Assembly: GCA_025462785.1 (NCBI GenBank)
Contig: JAOAPG010000094.1
Span: forward strand, 1-5,747
Origin: Acidobacteriaceae bacterium
GTDB taxonomy: Bacteria > Acidobacteriota > Terriglobia > Terriglobales > Acidobacteriaceae
Length of the DNA stretch: 5,747 nt
Reading direction: 5' to 3'
The position numbers and the translations under genes were made by a program. The notes under the pieces were generated by a model. It was not told the origin of the DNA. It made no database searches and was given only the letters and a program-made list of their open reading frames with translations. How positions within the stretch are numbered: position 1 is the first letter of the stretch; the number at the start of each line of letters is the position of its first letter. This document shows, piece after piece, positions 1-5,391 of the stretch.

Positions 1-60
1 ACAACCACAGACTCAAGCCAGCAGTCCGCAGTAAACAGCCCCGCATCCTCCAAGTACACC

Positions 61-67
61 GGAGAGG
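61..67 (+). promoter_or_regulatory. Candidate ribosome binding site for the TTG start of rpsA
   Basis: GGAGAGG lies 8 bases before the TTG at 76. It is the only evidence in favour of that start. The surrounding reading frame is open through it, so it could equally be internal coding sequence. Confidence 0.4.
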
Positions 68-75
68 CTATAACT

Positions 76-1986
76 TTGTTCGACGACAATAACGCCCACA
101 ACCAAGATTCCGCGACCTTAACGCTCACCGAGCAAGCTCCGGATTTAGCTGAGGGCTCGACCCCAGACACTCATACCCTTGACCAAAACCAGAATTCAAC
201 CGCTCGGCGCTCAGGTAGCCAGTCCGCCGAGAGTCAGGATAAGCAGAGCCAAGCCGATCCTGAGCAAGCCGATCCTGAGCAAGAGGAGCAACAGGCCTCT
301 GCAAATAACGAAGACTTCGCGTCCGCGTTAGAGAACTTCACGACGGAAAGCGAAGAAGCCGTCAGTGAAGACAAGGTAATCAAGGGCACGGTGCTGAAGA
401 TTACTCCGACTCATGTAGTCGTGGATATCGGCGCCAAGTCTGAGGGGATGCTGCCGATTGCCGAAGTGCTGGATCACGAGGGCAATTCCAAGTTCAAGGC
501 CGGCGACGAAATCGATGTCATGCGCGACAAGGGTCAGACTGAGGAAGGGTACATCAACCTCTCTCACCAGAAGGCAGCGCGCCTACGAGCATGGGACGAT
601 ATTGAAAAGGCTTACAACGAGAAGAAGCCGATCAAGGCCGTGGTCGTGGAACGAATTAAGGGTGGTTTGACCGTAGACATTCAGGGAGCGCAGGCGTTCC
701 TTCCCGGTTCGCAAATGGATCTGCGTCCCGTCCGCAACCTGGACGGTGTCAAAGGACAGGTTCTCGAAGTCGCCATCATCAAGCTGAACAAGAAGCGCGG
801 CAACATTGTGGTCTCGCGCAAACAGCTTCTGGAAGAAGAGCAGACCGAAAAGCGTACAAAGACCCTCGAGCACCTGGAAGAAGGGTCGGTGCTGACCGGC
901 ATCGTTAAGAATCTCACCGAGTACGGCGCTTTCGTCGACTTGGGCGGTATCGATGGCCTCCTTCATATCACCGATATGTCATGGGGACGTCTCACTCATC
1001 CTCGGGATCTAGTGAACGTCGGCGATCAGATTCAGGTCAAGGTTCTCAAGTTTGACAAAGACAAGCAGCGTGTCTCGCTCGGCTTCAAGCAACTCACGCC
1101 GGACCCATGGCTGGATGCAGAACATCGTTATCCGATAGGCGCACACGTTGGCGGACGCGTGATTAGCGTGACCGACTACGGTGCGTTCGTCGAACTTGAA
1201 CAAGGTATCGAGGGACTGGTTCACGTTAGCGAAATGACTTGGTCGAAGCGGATGAAGCATCCTTCGAAGCTTGTCAATGTTGGCGATGAAGTAGAGTGTG
1301 TCGTGCTCGCGGTGAATCCAACCGAGCGGCGCATCTCGCTCGGCATGCGGCAACTAGCCACAAACCCTTGGGATGCTTTGCACGATAAATATCCCGTGGG
1401 CACGACGGTCGAAGGCAGAGTTCGCAACTTGACCGACTTCGGAGCCTTTATCGAAATCGAAGAAGGCATCGACGGATTAGTTCACGTTAGCAACCTGAGC
1501 TGGACCAAGCGCGTAAAGCACCCCTCCGAAGTGTTAAAGAAGGGTGATCGCGTGAAGGCCATCGTGCTCGCGATTGAGCCCGACAAGCGGCGTCTCTCGC
1601 TCGGAGTGAAGCAGCTTCAACCCGATGTATGGGAGAGCTTCTTCGAGAAGCATCGCATCGGCGACATCGTCCATGGCAAAGTCTTGCGCGTGGCCAGTTT
1701 CGGCGCCTTCGTTGAAATCGCCGAAGGAGTCGAGGGTCTCTGCCACAATTCAGAGGCAATCGATGCCAATGGCCAGCAGATCACGCTGGAGCCCGGCAGC
1801 GAGCATGAATACAAGATCATCAAGATGAGCCCTGAAGAAAAGAAAGTCGGACTCAGCATCAAGGCTGTCGGCGAAGAGGCGTCCCGCAAAGAAGTGGAAG
1901 CCTACAAGCATCCAGCCGCCAGCACGGGAGGATCGACAATCGGCGATCTAATCACCTGGAAGAGGGCTGGCAACGAAAGCAACTAG
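76..1986 (+). CDS. rpsA: 30S ribosomal protein S1, six S1 domains, with acidic N-terminal extension
   Basis: Ribosomal protein S1 binds mRNA on the 30S subunit and helps load and unfold messages for initiation. Six S1/OB-fold repeats are visible at about residues 100-168, 184-252, 270-340, 355-427, 442-514 and 529-597. Repeats 3-5 carry the classic YGAFV/FGAF...GL.H.S.(M/L)SW pattern and end in (V/I/L)SLG.(K/R/M)QL. Spacing between repeats 4, 5 and 6 is 87 residues, and an identical 12-base string recurs at 1219-1230 and 1480-1491, exactly 261 bases apart. Repeats 1 and 2 are divergent, as is usual for the ribosome-anchoring domains. The product is 636 residues, against roughly 557 for the E. 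coli protein; the excess is a low-complexity Ser/Gln/Glu/Asp-rich tail (residues 1-99). The start shown is TTG with GGAGAGG ending 8 bases upstream, but the frame is open to base 1 with no ATG, GTG or TTG there, so the real start may lie outside the window. Stop is TAG. Family assignment is very secure; the start is not. Confidence 0.96.
   Translation: MFDDNNAHNQDSATLTLTEQAPDLAEGSTPDTHTLDQNQNSTARRSGSQSAESQDKQSQADPEQADPEQEEQQASANNEDFASALENFTTESEEAVSEDKVIKGTVLKITPTHVVVDIGAKSEGMLPIAEVLDHEGNSKFKAGDEIDVMRDKGQTEEGYINLSHQKAARLRAWDDIEKAYNEKKPIKAVVVERIKGGLTVDIQGAQAFLPGSQMDLRPVRNLDGVKGQVLEVAIIKLNKKRGNIVVSRKQLLEEEQTEKRTKTLEHLEEGSVLTGIVKNLTEYGAFVDLGGIDGLLHITDMSWGRLTHPRDLVNVGDQIQVKVLKFDKDKQRVSLGFKQLTPDPWLDAEHRYPIGAHVGGRVISVTDYGAFVELEQGIEGLVHVSEMTWSKRMKHPSKLVNVGDEVECVVLAVNPTERRISLGMRQLATNPWDALHDKYPVGTTVEGRVRNLTDFGAFIEIEEGIDGLVHVSNLSWTKRVKHPSEVLKKGDRVKAIVLAIEPDKRRLSLGVKQLQPDVWESFFEKHRIGDIVHGKVLRVASFGAFVEIAEGVEGLCHNSEAIDANGQQITLEPGSEHEYKIIKMSPEEKKVGLSIKAVGEEASRKEVEAYKHPAASTGGSTIGDLITWKRAGNESN
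250..279 (+). repeat. 15-bp tandem duplication inside the rpsA N-terminal tail
   Basis: CAAGCCGATCCTGAG occurs twice back to back (250-264 and 265-279), followed by CAAG as the beginning of a third copy. It is in frame and encodes two copies of a QADPE unit in the disordered acidic tail. The perfect DNA identity suggests a recent replication-slippage event. Confidence 0.95.
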
Positions 1987-2008
1987 CAGTAGTGCATGTA
2001 CAAAAATG

Positions 2009-2035
2009 AAAGGCCGCGAGACTGGCGGCCTTTTT
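2009..2035 (+). terminator. Intrinsic terminator after rpsA, probably bidirectional
   Basis: A perfect 9-bp stem pairs AAAGGCCGC (2009-2017) with GCGGCCTTT (2025-2033) around a 7-base loop and runs into five T residues (2031-2035). It starts 22 bases after the rpsA stop. Read on the minus strand, the same hairpin is followed by a T-rich run interrupted by one C (TTTCATTTTT). It can therefore also stop transcripts of the amidohydrolase, whose stop codon is at 2063-2065. Confidence 0.93.
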
Positions 2036-2062
2036 AATTGCAAACTGCTGCTAATCCGCGCC

Positions 2063-3379
2063 TCACTTTCCGTATTCATTCTTCACGACAGCTCCACCCT
2101 TCATTACAAATTTCACACGTTCCAGCGTGGTTACGTCTTGTAATGGGTCGCCGTCCACGGCAATTATGTCCGCCCACTGTCCCGGCTCAATCGCTCCCAC
2201 TTTGCCGGACCATCCCAACAGGTCTGCGGCATTAATGGTCGCGGCCTGAATGGATTGCAGCGGCGACAAGCCTAATTTCACCATCACCGAGAACTCATGG
2301 GCGTTCAAGCCATGCGGATAGACAGCGGCATCGGTACCGAAGGCGACTTTGACCCCGCTGGCGAAAGCATGTGCGATGTTCTTCCGGGCAGCTGGCATAA
2401 CTTCCTTCGCCTTCGCCAGGATGAACGGCGGAACATGCAGGCTATCTGCATTCGCCAAGAACCAGTCTCCTAGATAGAGCGTTGGGACCAGGTACGTACC
2501 ATTCTTCTTCATCTCAGCGATTCCGGCATCGTCAATGTAAGACCCGTGCTCAATCGAATCGACTCCTGCTTCTGAAGCCCAAAGTATTCCTTGCGCGCCA
2601 TGAGCGTGGGCCGCAACCTTGCGTCCTAGGCGATGGGCATCGGCAACAATCGCTTTCATCTCCTCCACTGTGTACTGCGAAGCCTGCGCGCTGTCACCCA
2701 TGGAAAGTACGCCGCCGGTCGCGCAAATCTTAATCAGGTCCGCGCCATATTTAATGTTTTCTCGTACTTTGTGTTGCACCGCTGAAATCCCATCGGCTAC
2801 GCCAATTCCCACAGCGTGATACTCGGACGGAAGCATATTGTTATCGCAGTGTCCGCCCGTAATCCCCAGCGGCGGCCCGCTGACAAGCATTCGAGGTCCC
2901 GGAACATCGCCCGCATTGATGGCATCTCTCAGAGCAACGTCACTGTACCCGTCCGCACCGACGTTGCGAACGGTCGTGAAACCAGCCTCCAATGTGACGC
3001 GAGCATTTTTCGCACCCGTCAAAGTTGCACGGGGAACCGATATCGCCAGCCCCTCATAACCAACATCTTTGGGATCGCCAGTCAGATGGGTGTGTGCGTC
3101 AATCAACCCGGGGAGAACAGTAGCATTCGAGAGATCGATCACTTGATCGGAGGCCGAGGTCTTAGCCTCAGCTGCTGCGCCAATGCTGACAATCTGGTCT
3201 CCCTCCACGACGATTACCTGGTTGGATAAAGTCTTTCCGCTGTGGACATCAAGCACGTGACCTGCCCGGATCACTAGGTGTTTAGCAGGTTGAGATCCGG
3301 CGCTCTGGGCCGCCGACAAAAGTCCCAACGTCAAAACGATTACACCCAAGACAAAGATTCGCGACAGAACTTTTCTCAT
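2063..3379 (-). CDS. Exported imidazolonepropionase-like metal-dependent amidohydrolase
   Basis: This is a 438-residue amidohydrolase-superfamily enzyme of the imidazolonepropionase/Xaa-Pro-dipeptidase-like group, which hydrolyses C-N bonds in cyclic amides or dipeptide-like substrates. The exact substrate cannot be read from sequence. A signal peptide is clear: basic MRKVLSR, a hydrophobic core at about residues 8-22, then likely cleavage in the SAAQSAG region near residues 24-27, so a periplasmic or secreted location is inferred. A small beta-sandwich segment (about 34-90) precedes the TIM-barrel. Metal ligands follow family order: DAHTHL (H96, H98), candidate carboxylated lysine K217 in DLIKI, H258/H260 in AAHAH, H278 in IEHGS, and D350 in FGTDA. 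The C-terminal GKVGAIEPGQWADI(I) segment with DGDPL is typical. All catalytic positions appear intact. The ATG has AAGGAG four bases upstream. It lies 45 bases after a RidA-like gene on the same strand, so the two are probably co-transcribed. Confidence 0.93.
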   Translation of the reverse strand: MRKVLSRIFVLGVIVLTLGLLSAAQSAGSQPAKHLVIRAGHVLDVHSGKTLSNQVIVVEGDQIVSIGAAAEAKTSASDQVIDLSNATVLPGLIDAHTHLTGDPKDVGYEGLAISVPRATLTGAKNARVTLEAGFTTVRNVGADGYSDVALRDAINAGDVPGPRMLVSGPPLGITGGHCDNNMLPSEYHAVGIGVADGISAVQHKVRENIKYGADLIKICATGGVLSMGDSAQASQYTVEEMKAIVADAHRLGRKVAAHAHGAQGILWASEAGVDSIEHGSYIDDAGIAEMKKNGTYLVPTLYLGDWFLANADSLHVPPFILAKAKEVMPAARKNIAHAFASGVKVAFGTDAAVYPHGLNAHEFSVMVKLGLSPLQSIQAATINAADLLGWSGKVGAIEPGQWADIIAVDGDPLQDVTTLERVKFVMKGGAVVKNEYGK

Positions 3380-3383
3380 TGAT

Positions 3384-3389
3384 CTCCTT
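3384..3389 (-). promoter_or_regulatory. Ribosome binding site of the amidohydrolase gene
   Basis: On the minus strand AAGGAG (continuing GATCA) sits 4 bases before the ATG at 3379. The match is strong and the spacing slightly short. It supports this start and the full signal peptide. A separate site in the 45-base gap means the gene is independently translated within the presumed two-gene message. Confidence 0.8.
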
Positions 3390-3424
3390 GTGATTTGCTG
3401 CTGACTTTAGCTTTGAATCAAAAT

Positions 3425-3826
3425 CTATTTCCCTGGATCGATGACCGCGTCAGCCTCAATCTCCACCAGCATCTCCGGCGAAATTAGTGCCTGCACTTCC
3501 ACCATGCTGGTCGCCGGACGAATCTCCCCAAAGAATTCTCCATGCGCTTTGCCGATCTGCTCCCACTCGGTTATATCGGTCACGAACATGCGCGTGCGTA
3601 CTACATCTTTTAGCGTCGCTCCCGCCTTCTGCAACGCCGTCTCGATATTCTTGATCGTCTGCACCGTCTGCGCGTAAACGTCATTCACGCCGACAATTTT
3701 CCCATCCTGCCCTGTCGCCGTAGTCCCAGCCACGTGAACGTATGCGCCGATCTTCACCGCCCGCGAGTAACCAACCACCGGCTCCCACGGTGAGCCACTC
3801 GAAATATTCATTCGTTGCATCGACAA
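3425..3826 (-). CDS. RidA/YjgF/UK114-family protein lacking the catalytic arginine
   Basis: RidA-family proteins are small trimers; true RidA hydrolyses reactive 2-aminoacrylate-type enamines or imines to keto acids and ammonia. This 133-residue protein covers the whole family length: the YSRAVKIGAYVHVAGTTA strand region (residues 20-37), the YAQTVQTIKNIETALQKAGA helix (51-70), VVRTRMFVTDI (75-85) and VEIEADAV (121-128). The substrate-carboxylate-binding arginine of RidA (PTRSCV in E. coli) is replaced: the aligned segment reads RPATSMVEV, with Thr106 at that place. The codon is clearly ACC. That puts it among the Arg-less Rid subgroups, whose activity is not established, so I withhold the symbol ridA. 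The start used is TTG with AAGGAG 7 bases upstream; an ATG two codons later (3820) is 13 bases from the same site, and another lies at 3811. Stop is TAG. No signal peptide, so it is probably cytosolic. It is the first gene of the presumed two-gene unit. Confidence 0.93.
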   Translation of the reverse strand: MSMQRMNISSGSPWEPVVGYSRAVKIGAYVHVAGTTATGQDGKIVGVNDVYAQTVQTIKNIETALQKAGATLKDVVRTRMFVTDITEWEQIGKAHGEFFGEIRPATSMVEVQALISPEMLVEIEADAVIDPGK

Positions 3827-3833
3827 TTTGAAT

Positions 3834-3839
3834 CTCCTT
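3834..3839 (-). promoter_or_regulatory. Ribosome binding site deciding the RidA-like start
   Basis: AAGGAG on the minus strand is 7 bases from the TTG at 3826 but 13 from the ATG at 3820. Spacing favours the TTG. The difference is only two residues and does not touch the fold. Confidence 0.65.
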
Positions 3840-3873
3840 CGAAGCCAACCATTGTACCTGCATCGCGAAGTGA

Positions 3874-3900
3874 TTAGCAGTCAAGCTGTTGCGCTGCTAA
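3874..3900. promoter_or_regulatory. 7-bp inverted repeat upstream of the RidA-like gene, possible operator
   Basis: TTAGCAG (3874-3880) and its exact complement CTGCTAA (3894-3900) are separated by 13 bases. The centres of the half-sites are 20 bases apart, about two helical turns, which is compatible with a dimeric regulator. The left arm overlaps a minus-strand TTGACT (3884-3879), a good -35-like hexamer. A seven-base match can occur by chance, so this is only a candidate. Confidence 0.3.
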
Positions 3901-3969
3901 GTCTCTCGATAAAACCTTCCACAAACTTTTGCGCTCTAATTAAATAGTGGTGCGACTTACGAAAGTTAC

Positions 3970-3998
3970 TTGTATTCGCGCGGGAGCTGCGATAAAAG
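3970..3998 (+). promoter_or_regulatory. Weak promoter-like element before the unknown 183-residue gene
   Basis: TTGTAT (3970-3975) is followed after 15 bases by GATAAA, or after 17 bases by TAAAAG (3993-3998). Each hexamer matches the housekeeping consensus only in part. An AT-rich patch at 3938-3946 (AATTAAATA) is an alternative promoter position. The region 3840-4037 otherwise holds no recognisable gene. Confidence 0.22.
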
Positions 3999-4037
3999 TC
4001 GCGACACCGATGAATCGCTTGCGTGATGCAGGTTTTC

Positions 4038-4044
4038 AAGGAGG
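4038..4044 (+). promoter_or_regulatory. Strong Shine-Dalgarno that fixes the start at 4053
   Basis: AAGGAGG is followed by 8 bases and then ATG at 4053. This is near-ideal and lies inside the reading frame opened by the upstream GTG (4023) and ATG (4026), which lack such a site. The downstream ATG is therefore preferred. Confidence 0.85.
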
Positions 4045-4052
4045 CCCCGAGT

Positions 4053-4604
4053 ATGGTCCCAGAATCACATCCGCTGCAGGAGCTTTTTAAGGAACTCGTA
4101 GCCCGGCACTATGCCGAGGAGATCGGAATCCGCGATCCTCAGATCATCGGATATGTCGCGCAACTTCTTACCGAGTTCTGCGAAATCGAACAGCTCTTCA
4201 AGATTAGCAACGTGGCGGGAAAACCTCTAAGCGATGTCGGCGAAATGCTAGTTGAATCGGACCCCGTGTATGGGCCTGCGCCTTCTTTCGACCGCGAACG
4301 GCAGGTTCGCAAGCACATTGGGGACTACACGCTGTTTTTCGCTGGAATGTTTCCCGAAAGCATCAATCACTACCGTCTGCGCCGGAACCGCGTGGAAAAT
4401 TTTATTGATTGGATGAAGGCGGGCAAAGAAAGCTACTACATCGTCTCCAAGTTCGAGCACTTCGAGTACACCAAGGTCGCGCCGATGTTCGCCAGCCTCT
4501 CGCGGCAGTTTGAGCAATGCGTTTTCGGCTTGAACCGGGTCAAGAATGATCTGCAAGAGATGCAGCATCCAATCTTTCGTCGCGCGGATGAGTTGCTGAT
4601 GTAA
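4053..4604 (+). CDS. Uncharacterised soluble helical protein, 183 residues
   Basis: I do not recognise a named family. The start is ATG at 4053 because AAGGAGG precedes it by 8 bases; GTG 4023 and ATG 4026 in the same frame would add 9-10 residues. The protein has no signal peptide or long hydrophobic segment, so it is probably cytosolic. It appears mostly alpha-helical: amphipathic stretches at about residues 7-25, 29-50, 84-100, 105-123, 140-160 and 160-182. Notable segments are RKHIGDYTLFFAGMFPES (86-103), NHYRLRRNRVENFIDW (105-120) and ESYYIVSKFEHFEY (126-139), rich in aromatic residues. The pattern GD..LF..G.FPES followed by a YY and a later Tyr recalls hypothetical proteins of about 200 residues in several proteobacteria, but this is memory only. 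Two cysteines (43, 156) are not arranged as a metal site. It stands alone: divergent from the RidA-like gene and convergent with rsmD. Codon use resembles its neighbours, supporting a real gene. Function is unknown. Confidence 0.88.
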   Translation: MVPESHPLQELFKELVARHYAEEIGIRDPQIIGYVAQLLTEFCEIEQLFKISNVAGKPLSDVGEMLVESDPVYGPAPSFDRERQVRKHIGDYTLFFAGMFPESINHYRLRRNRVENFIDWMKAGKESYYIVSKFEHFEYTKVAPMFASLSRQFEQCVFGLNRVKNDLQEMQHPIFRRADELLM

Positions 4605-4650
4605 ATCTAGCTTGCTTCTTTGCCGTGCAGGTGCAATTTGAGCTAAAGAT

Positions 4651-4690
4651 CTCTCTGCGAGCTTTGCGAACCCTTGGCGTTCTTTGCGGT
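4651..4690. repeat. Four degenerate 10-base units of a TTTGCG-type intergenic repeat
   Basis: Read in consecutive tens, the sequence gives CTCTCTGCGA, GCTTTGCGAA, CCCTTGGCGT and TCTTTGCGGT. All four share an n(C/T)(C/T)(C/T)TnGCGnn shape in constant register, followed by TTAAAG. It fills most of the 101-base gap between two convergent genes. From memory, strings of CTTTGCG/CTTGGCG units ending in GGTTAAA are scattered between genes in Acidobacteria and some other phyla; I could not check this here. Confidence 0.6.
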
Positions 4691-4698
4691 TTAAAGCT
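4660..4698. other. Imperfect hairpin in the convergent gap, weak terminator candidate
   Basis: AGCTTT (4660-4665) pairs with AAAGCT (4693-4698), and AACC (4669-4672) with GGTT (4688-4691), around an internal bulge and a 15-base loop. No T-run follows on either strand, so it is not a standard intrinsic terminator. No better terminator is visible for the 183-residue gene or for rsmD in this gap. Confidence 0.25.
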
Positions 4699-4705
4699 TA
4701 TCCGA

Positions 4706-5272
4706 TTAATTTTGAGCCCGCCGATAGAAGCTCAAAGCCGCATCGCCCTGGACTAATTTTCGGTAGCGCGCGAAGACTCCGATATTCTCTCCAGGATCAA
4801 ACCTCTTCTCGTGTTCCGCTATAACGACTCCTTCGGCCTTCACGACGCAGGCGAGAGCATCAAGCGTCTGCTCGTAAGCTTCAGCCAAACGATAGGGTGG
4901 ATCCAAAAACGCGAAATCTGCTGCAATTCCCTGCTTAGCCAAGCTGCCTAAGGCGCGAATGGCATCCCGGTGCACTACATTGAATCCCGCCTCGATCTTG
5001 AGGGATCGCAAGTTTTTCCTGATCAGCTCAGCGGCAGGCACAGATTCCTCGACGAAGTGCACCATCTTCGCTCCCCGGCTTAGCGCCTCGATCCCGACCG
5101 CACCGGTTCCCGCAAAAAGATCAAGCCAAACAGTCCCTTGAAGCGCACTCGGGTTTCCGGGAGTGAGAAGGTTGAACAGAGTCTCCCGCAAGCGGTCGGA
5201 CGTGGGACGAATATCCAGTCCAGGCAGCGACCCCAATATCCGGCTGCGATATTTGCCCGCTATTACCCTCAT
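4706..5272 (-). CDS. rsmD: 16S rRNA (guanine(966)-N2)-methyltransferase RsmD
   Basis: RsmD uses S-adenosylmethionine to methylate N2 of G966 in helix 31 of 16S rRNA, near the P site, on assembled 30S particles. The 188-residue length is normal for the family. Visible hallmarks are the N-terminal MRVIAGKYRSR opening, RPTSDRLRETLFN (22-34), SAM-binding motif I DLFAGTGAVGIEALSRGA (51-68), the acidic end of the next strand in VHFVEES (71-77), HRDA (101-104), and the catalytic DPPY (124-127) used by N2-guanine and N6-adenine methyltransferases. No key residue is missing. The ATG at 5272 fits the family start exactly, although no convincing Shine-Dalgarno precedes it (the upstream bases are CTAATTAGCCG), so initiation may be weak or rely on a very short leader. 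The usual partner coaD is not next to it here. It is convergent with the unknown gene and divergent from the M50 protease gene. Confidence 0.96.
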   Translation of the reverse strand: MRVIAGKYRSRILGSLPGLDIRPTSDRLRETLFNLLTPGNPSALQGTVWLDLFAGTGAVGIEALSRGAKMVHFVEESVPAAELIRKNLRSLKIEAGFNVVHRDAIRALGSLAKQGIAADFAFLDPPYRLAEAYEQTLDALACVVKAEGVVIAEHEKRFDPGENIGVFARYRKLVQGDAALSFYRRAQN

Positions 5273-5335
5273 CGGCTAATTAGTGTCCGCAAGTACCTGC
5301 ACCTTCGACTGCCCATTCGAATCCGGCCACTGCAT

Positions 5336-5376
5336 CTCCGCGTCTAACTATATAGAATGTTATTTGAGACGCAGAG
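5336..5376. promoter_or_regulatory. Imperfect inverted repeat/hairpin in the 5' region of the M50 protease gene
   Basis: CTCCGCGTCT (5336-5345) pairs with AGACGCAGAG (5367-5376) over 10 positions with one mismatch, enclosing a 21-base AT-rich segment. That segment contains TATATAGAAT, whose TAGAAT (5353-5358) is a good -10-like hexamer on the plus strand. The right arm covers the only purine-rich, Shine-Dalgarno-like bases (AGAGG, 5373-5377) before the ATG at 5392. It may be an operator around a promoter or an RNA hairpin. No T-run follows it, so it is not a terminator. Confidence 0.4.
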
Positions 5377-5391
5377 GTCTCTTAGTTCCAC

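Noticed and set aside
583..966. Several long minus-strand frames opposite rpsA (583-966, 1009-1353, 1487-1759, 1617-1889)
   Set aside because: They are antisense shadows of the S1 repeats; rpsA coding evidence is overwhelming and the antisense translations have no domain-like pattern.
1219..1491. 12-base direct repeat at 1219-1230 and 1480-1491
   Set aside because: It is not a mobile or regulatory repeat; the 261-base spacing equals one 87-residue S1 domain, so it is explained by domain duplication.
2816..3229. 137-codon plus-strand frame opposite the amidohydrolase
   Set aside because: It lies wholly within the amidohydrolase gene, whose catalytic motifs and signal peptide are intact. The translation looks random.
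3681..3884. Minus-strand 67-codon frame overlapping the start of the RidA-like gene
   Set aside because: Its 3' part is an out-of-frame reading of the RidA-like gene, and it has no homology-like features.
3851..3884. TTGACT and TACAAT on the minus strand as a standard promoter for the RidA-like gene
   Set aside because: Both hexamers are good, but they are 22 bases apart, well beyond the usual 16-18, so I do not call them a pair.
4023..4052. GTG 4023 or ATG 4026 as the start of the unknown 183-residue protein
   Set aside because: The strong AAGGAGG at 4038-4044 lies inside this extension and is ideally placed for ATG 4053.
4248..4568. 106-codon minus-strand frame opposite the unknown gene
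   Set aside because: The plus-strand gene has a near-ideal ribosome binding site and normal composition; the antisense frame has neither.
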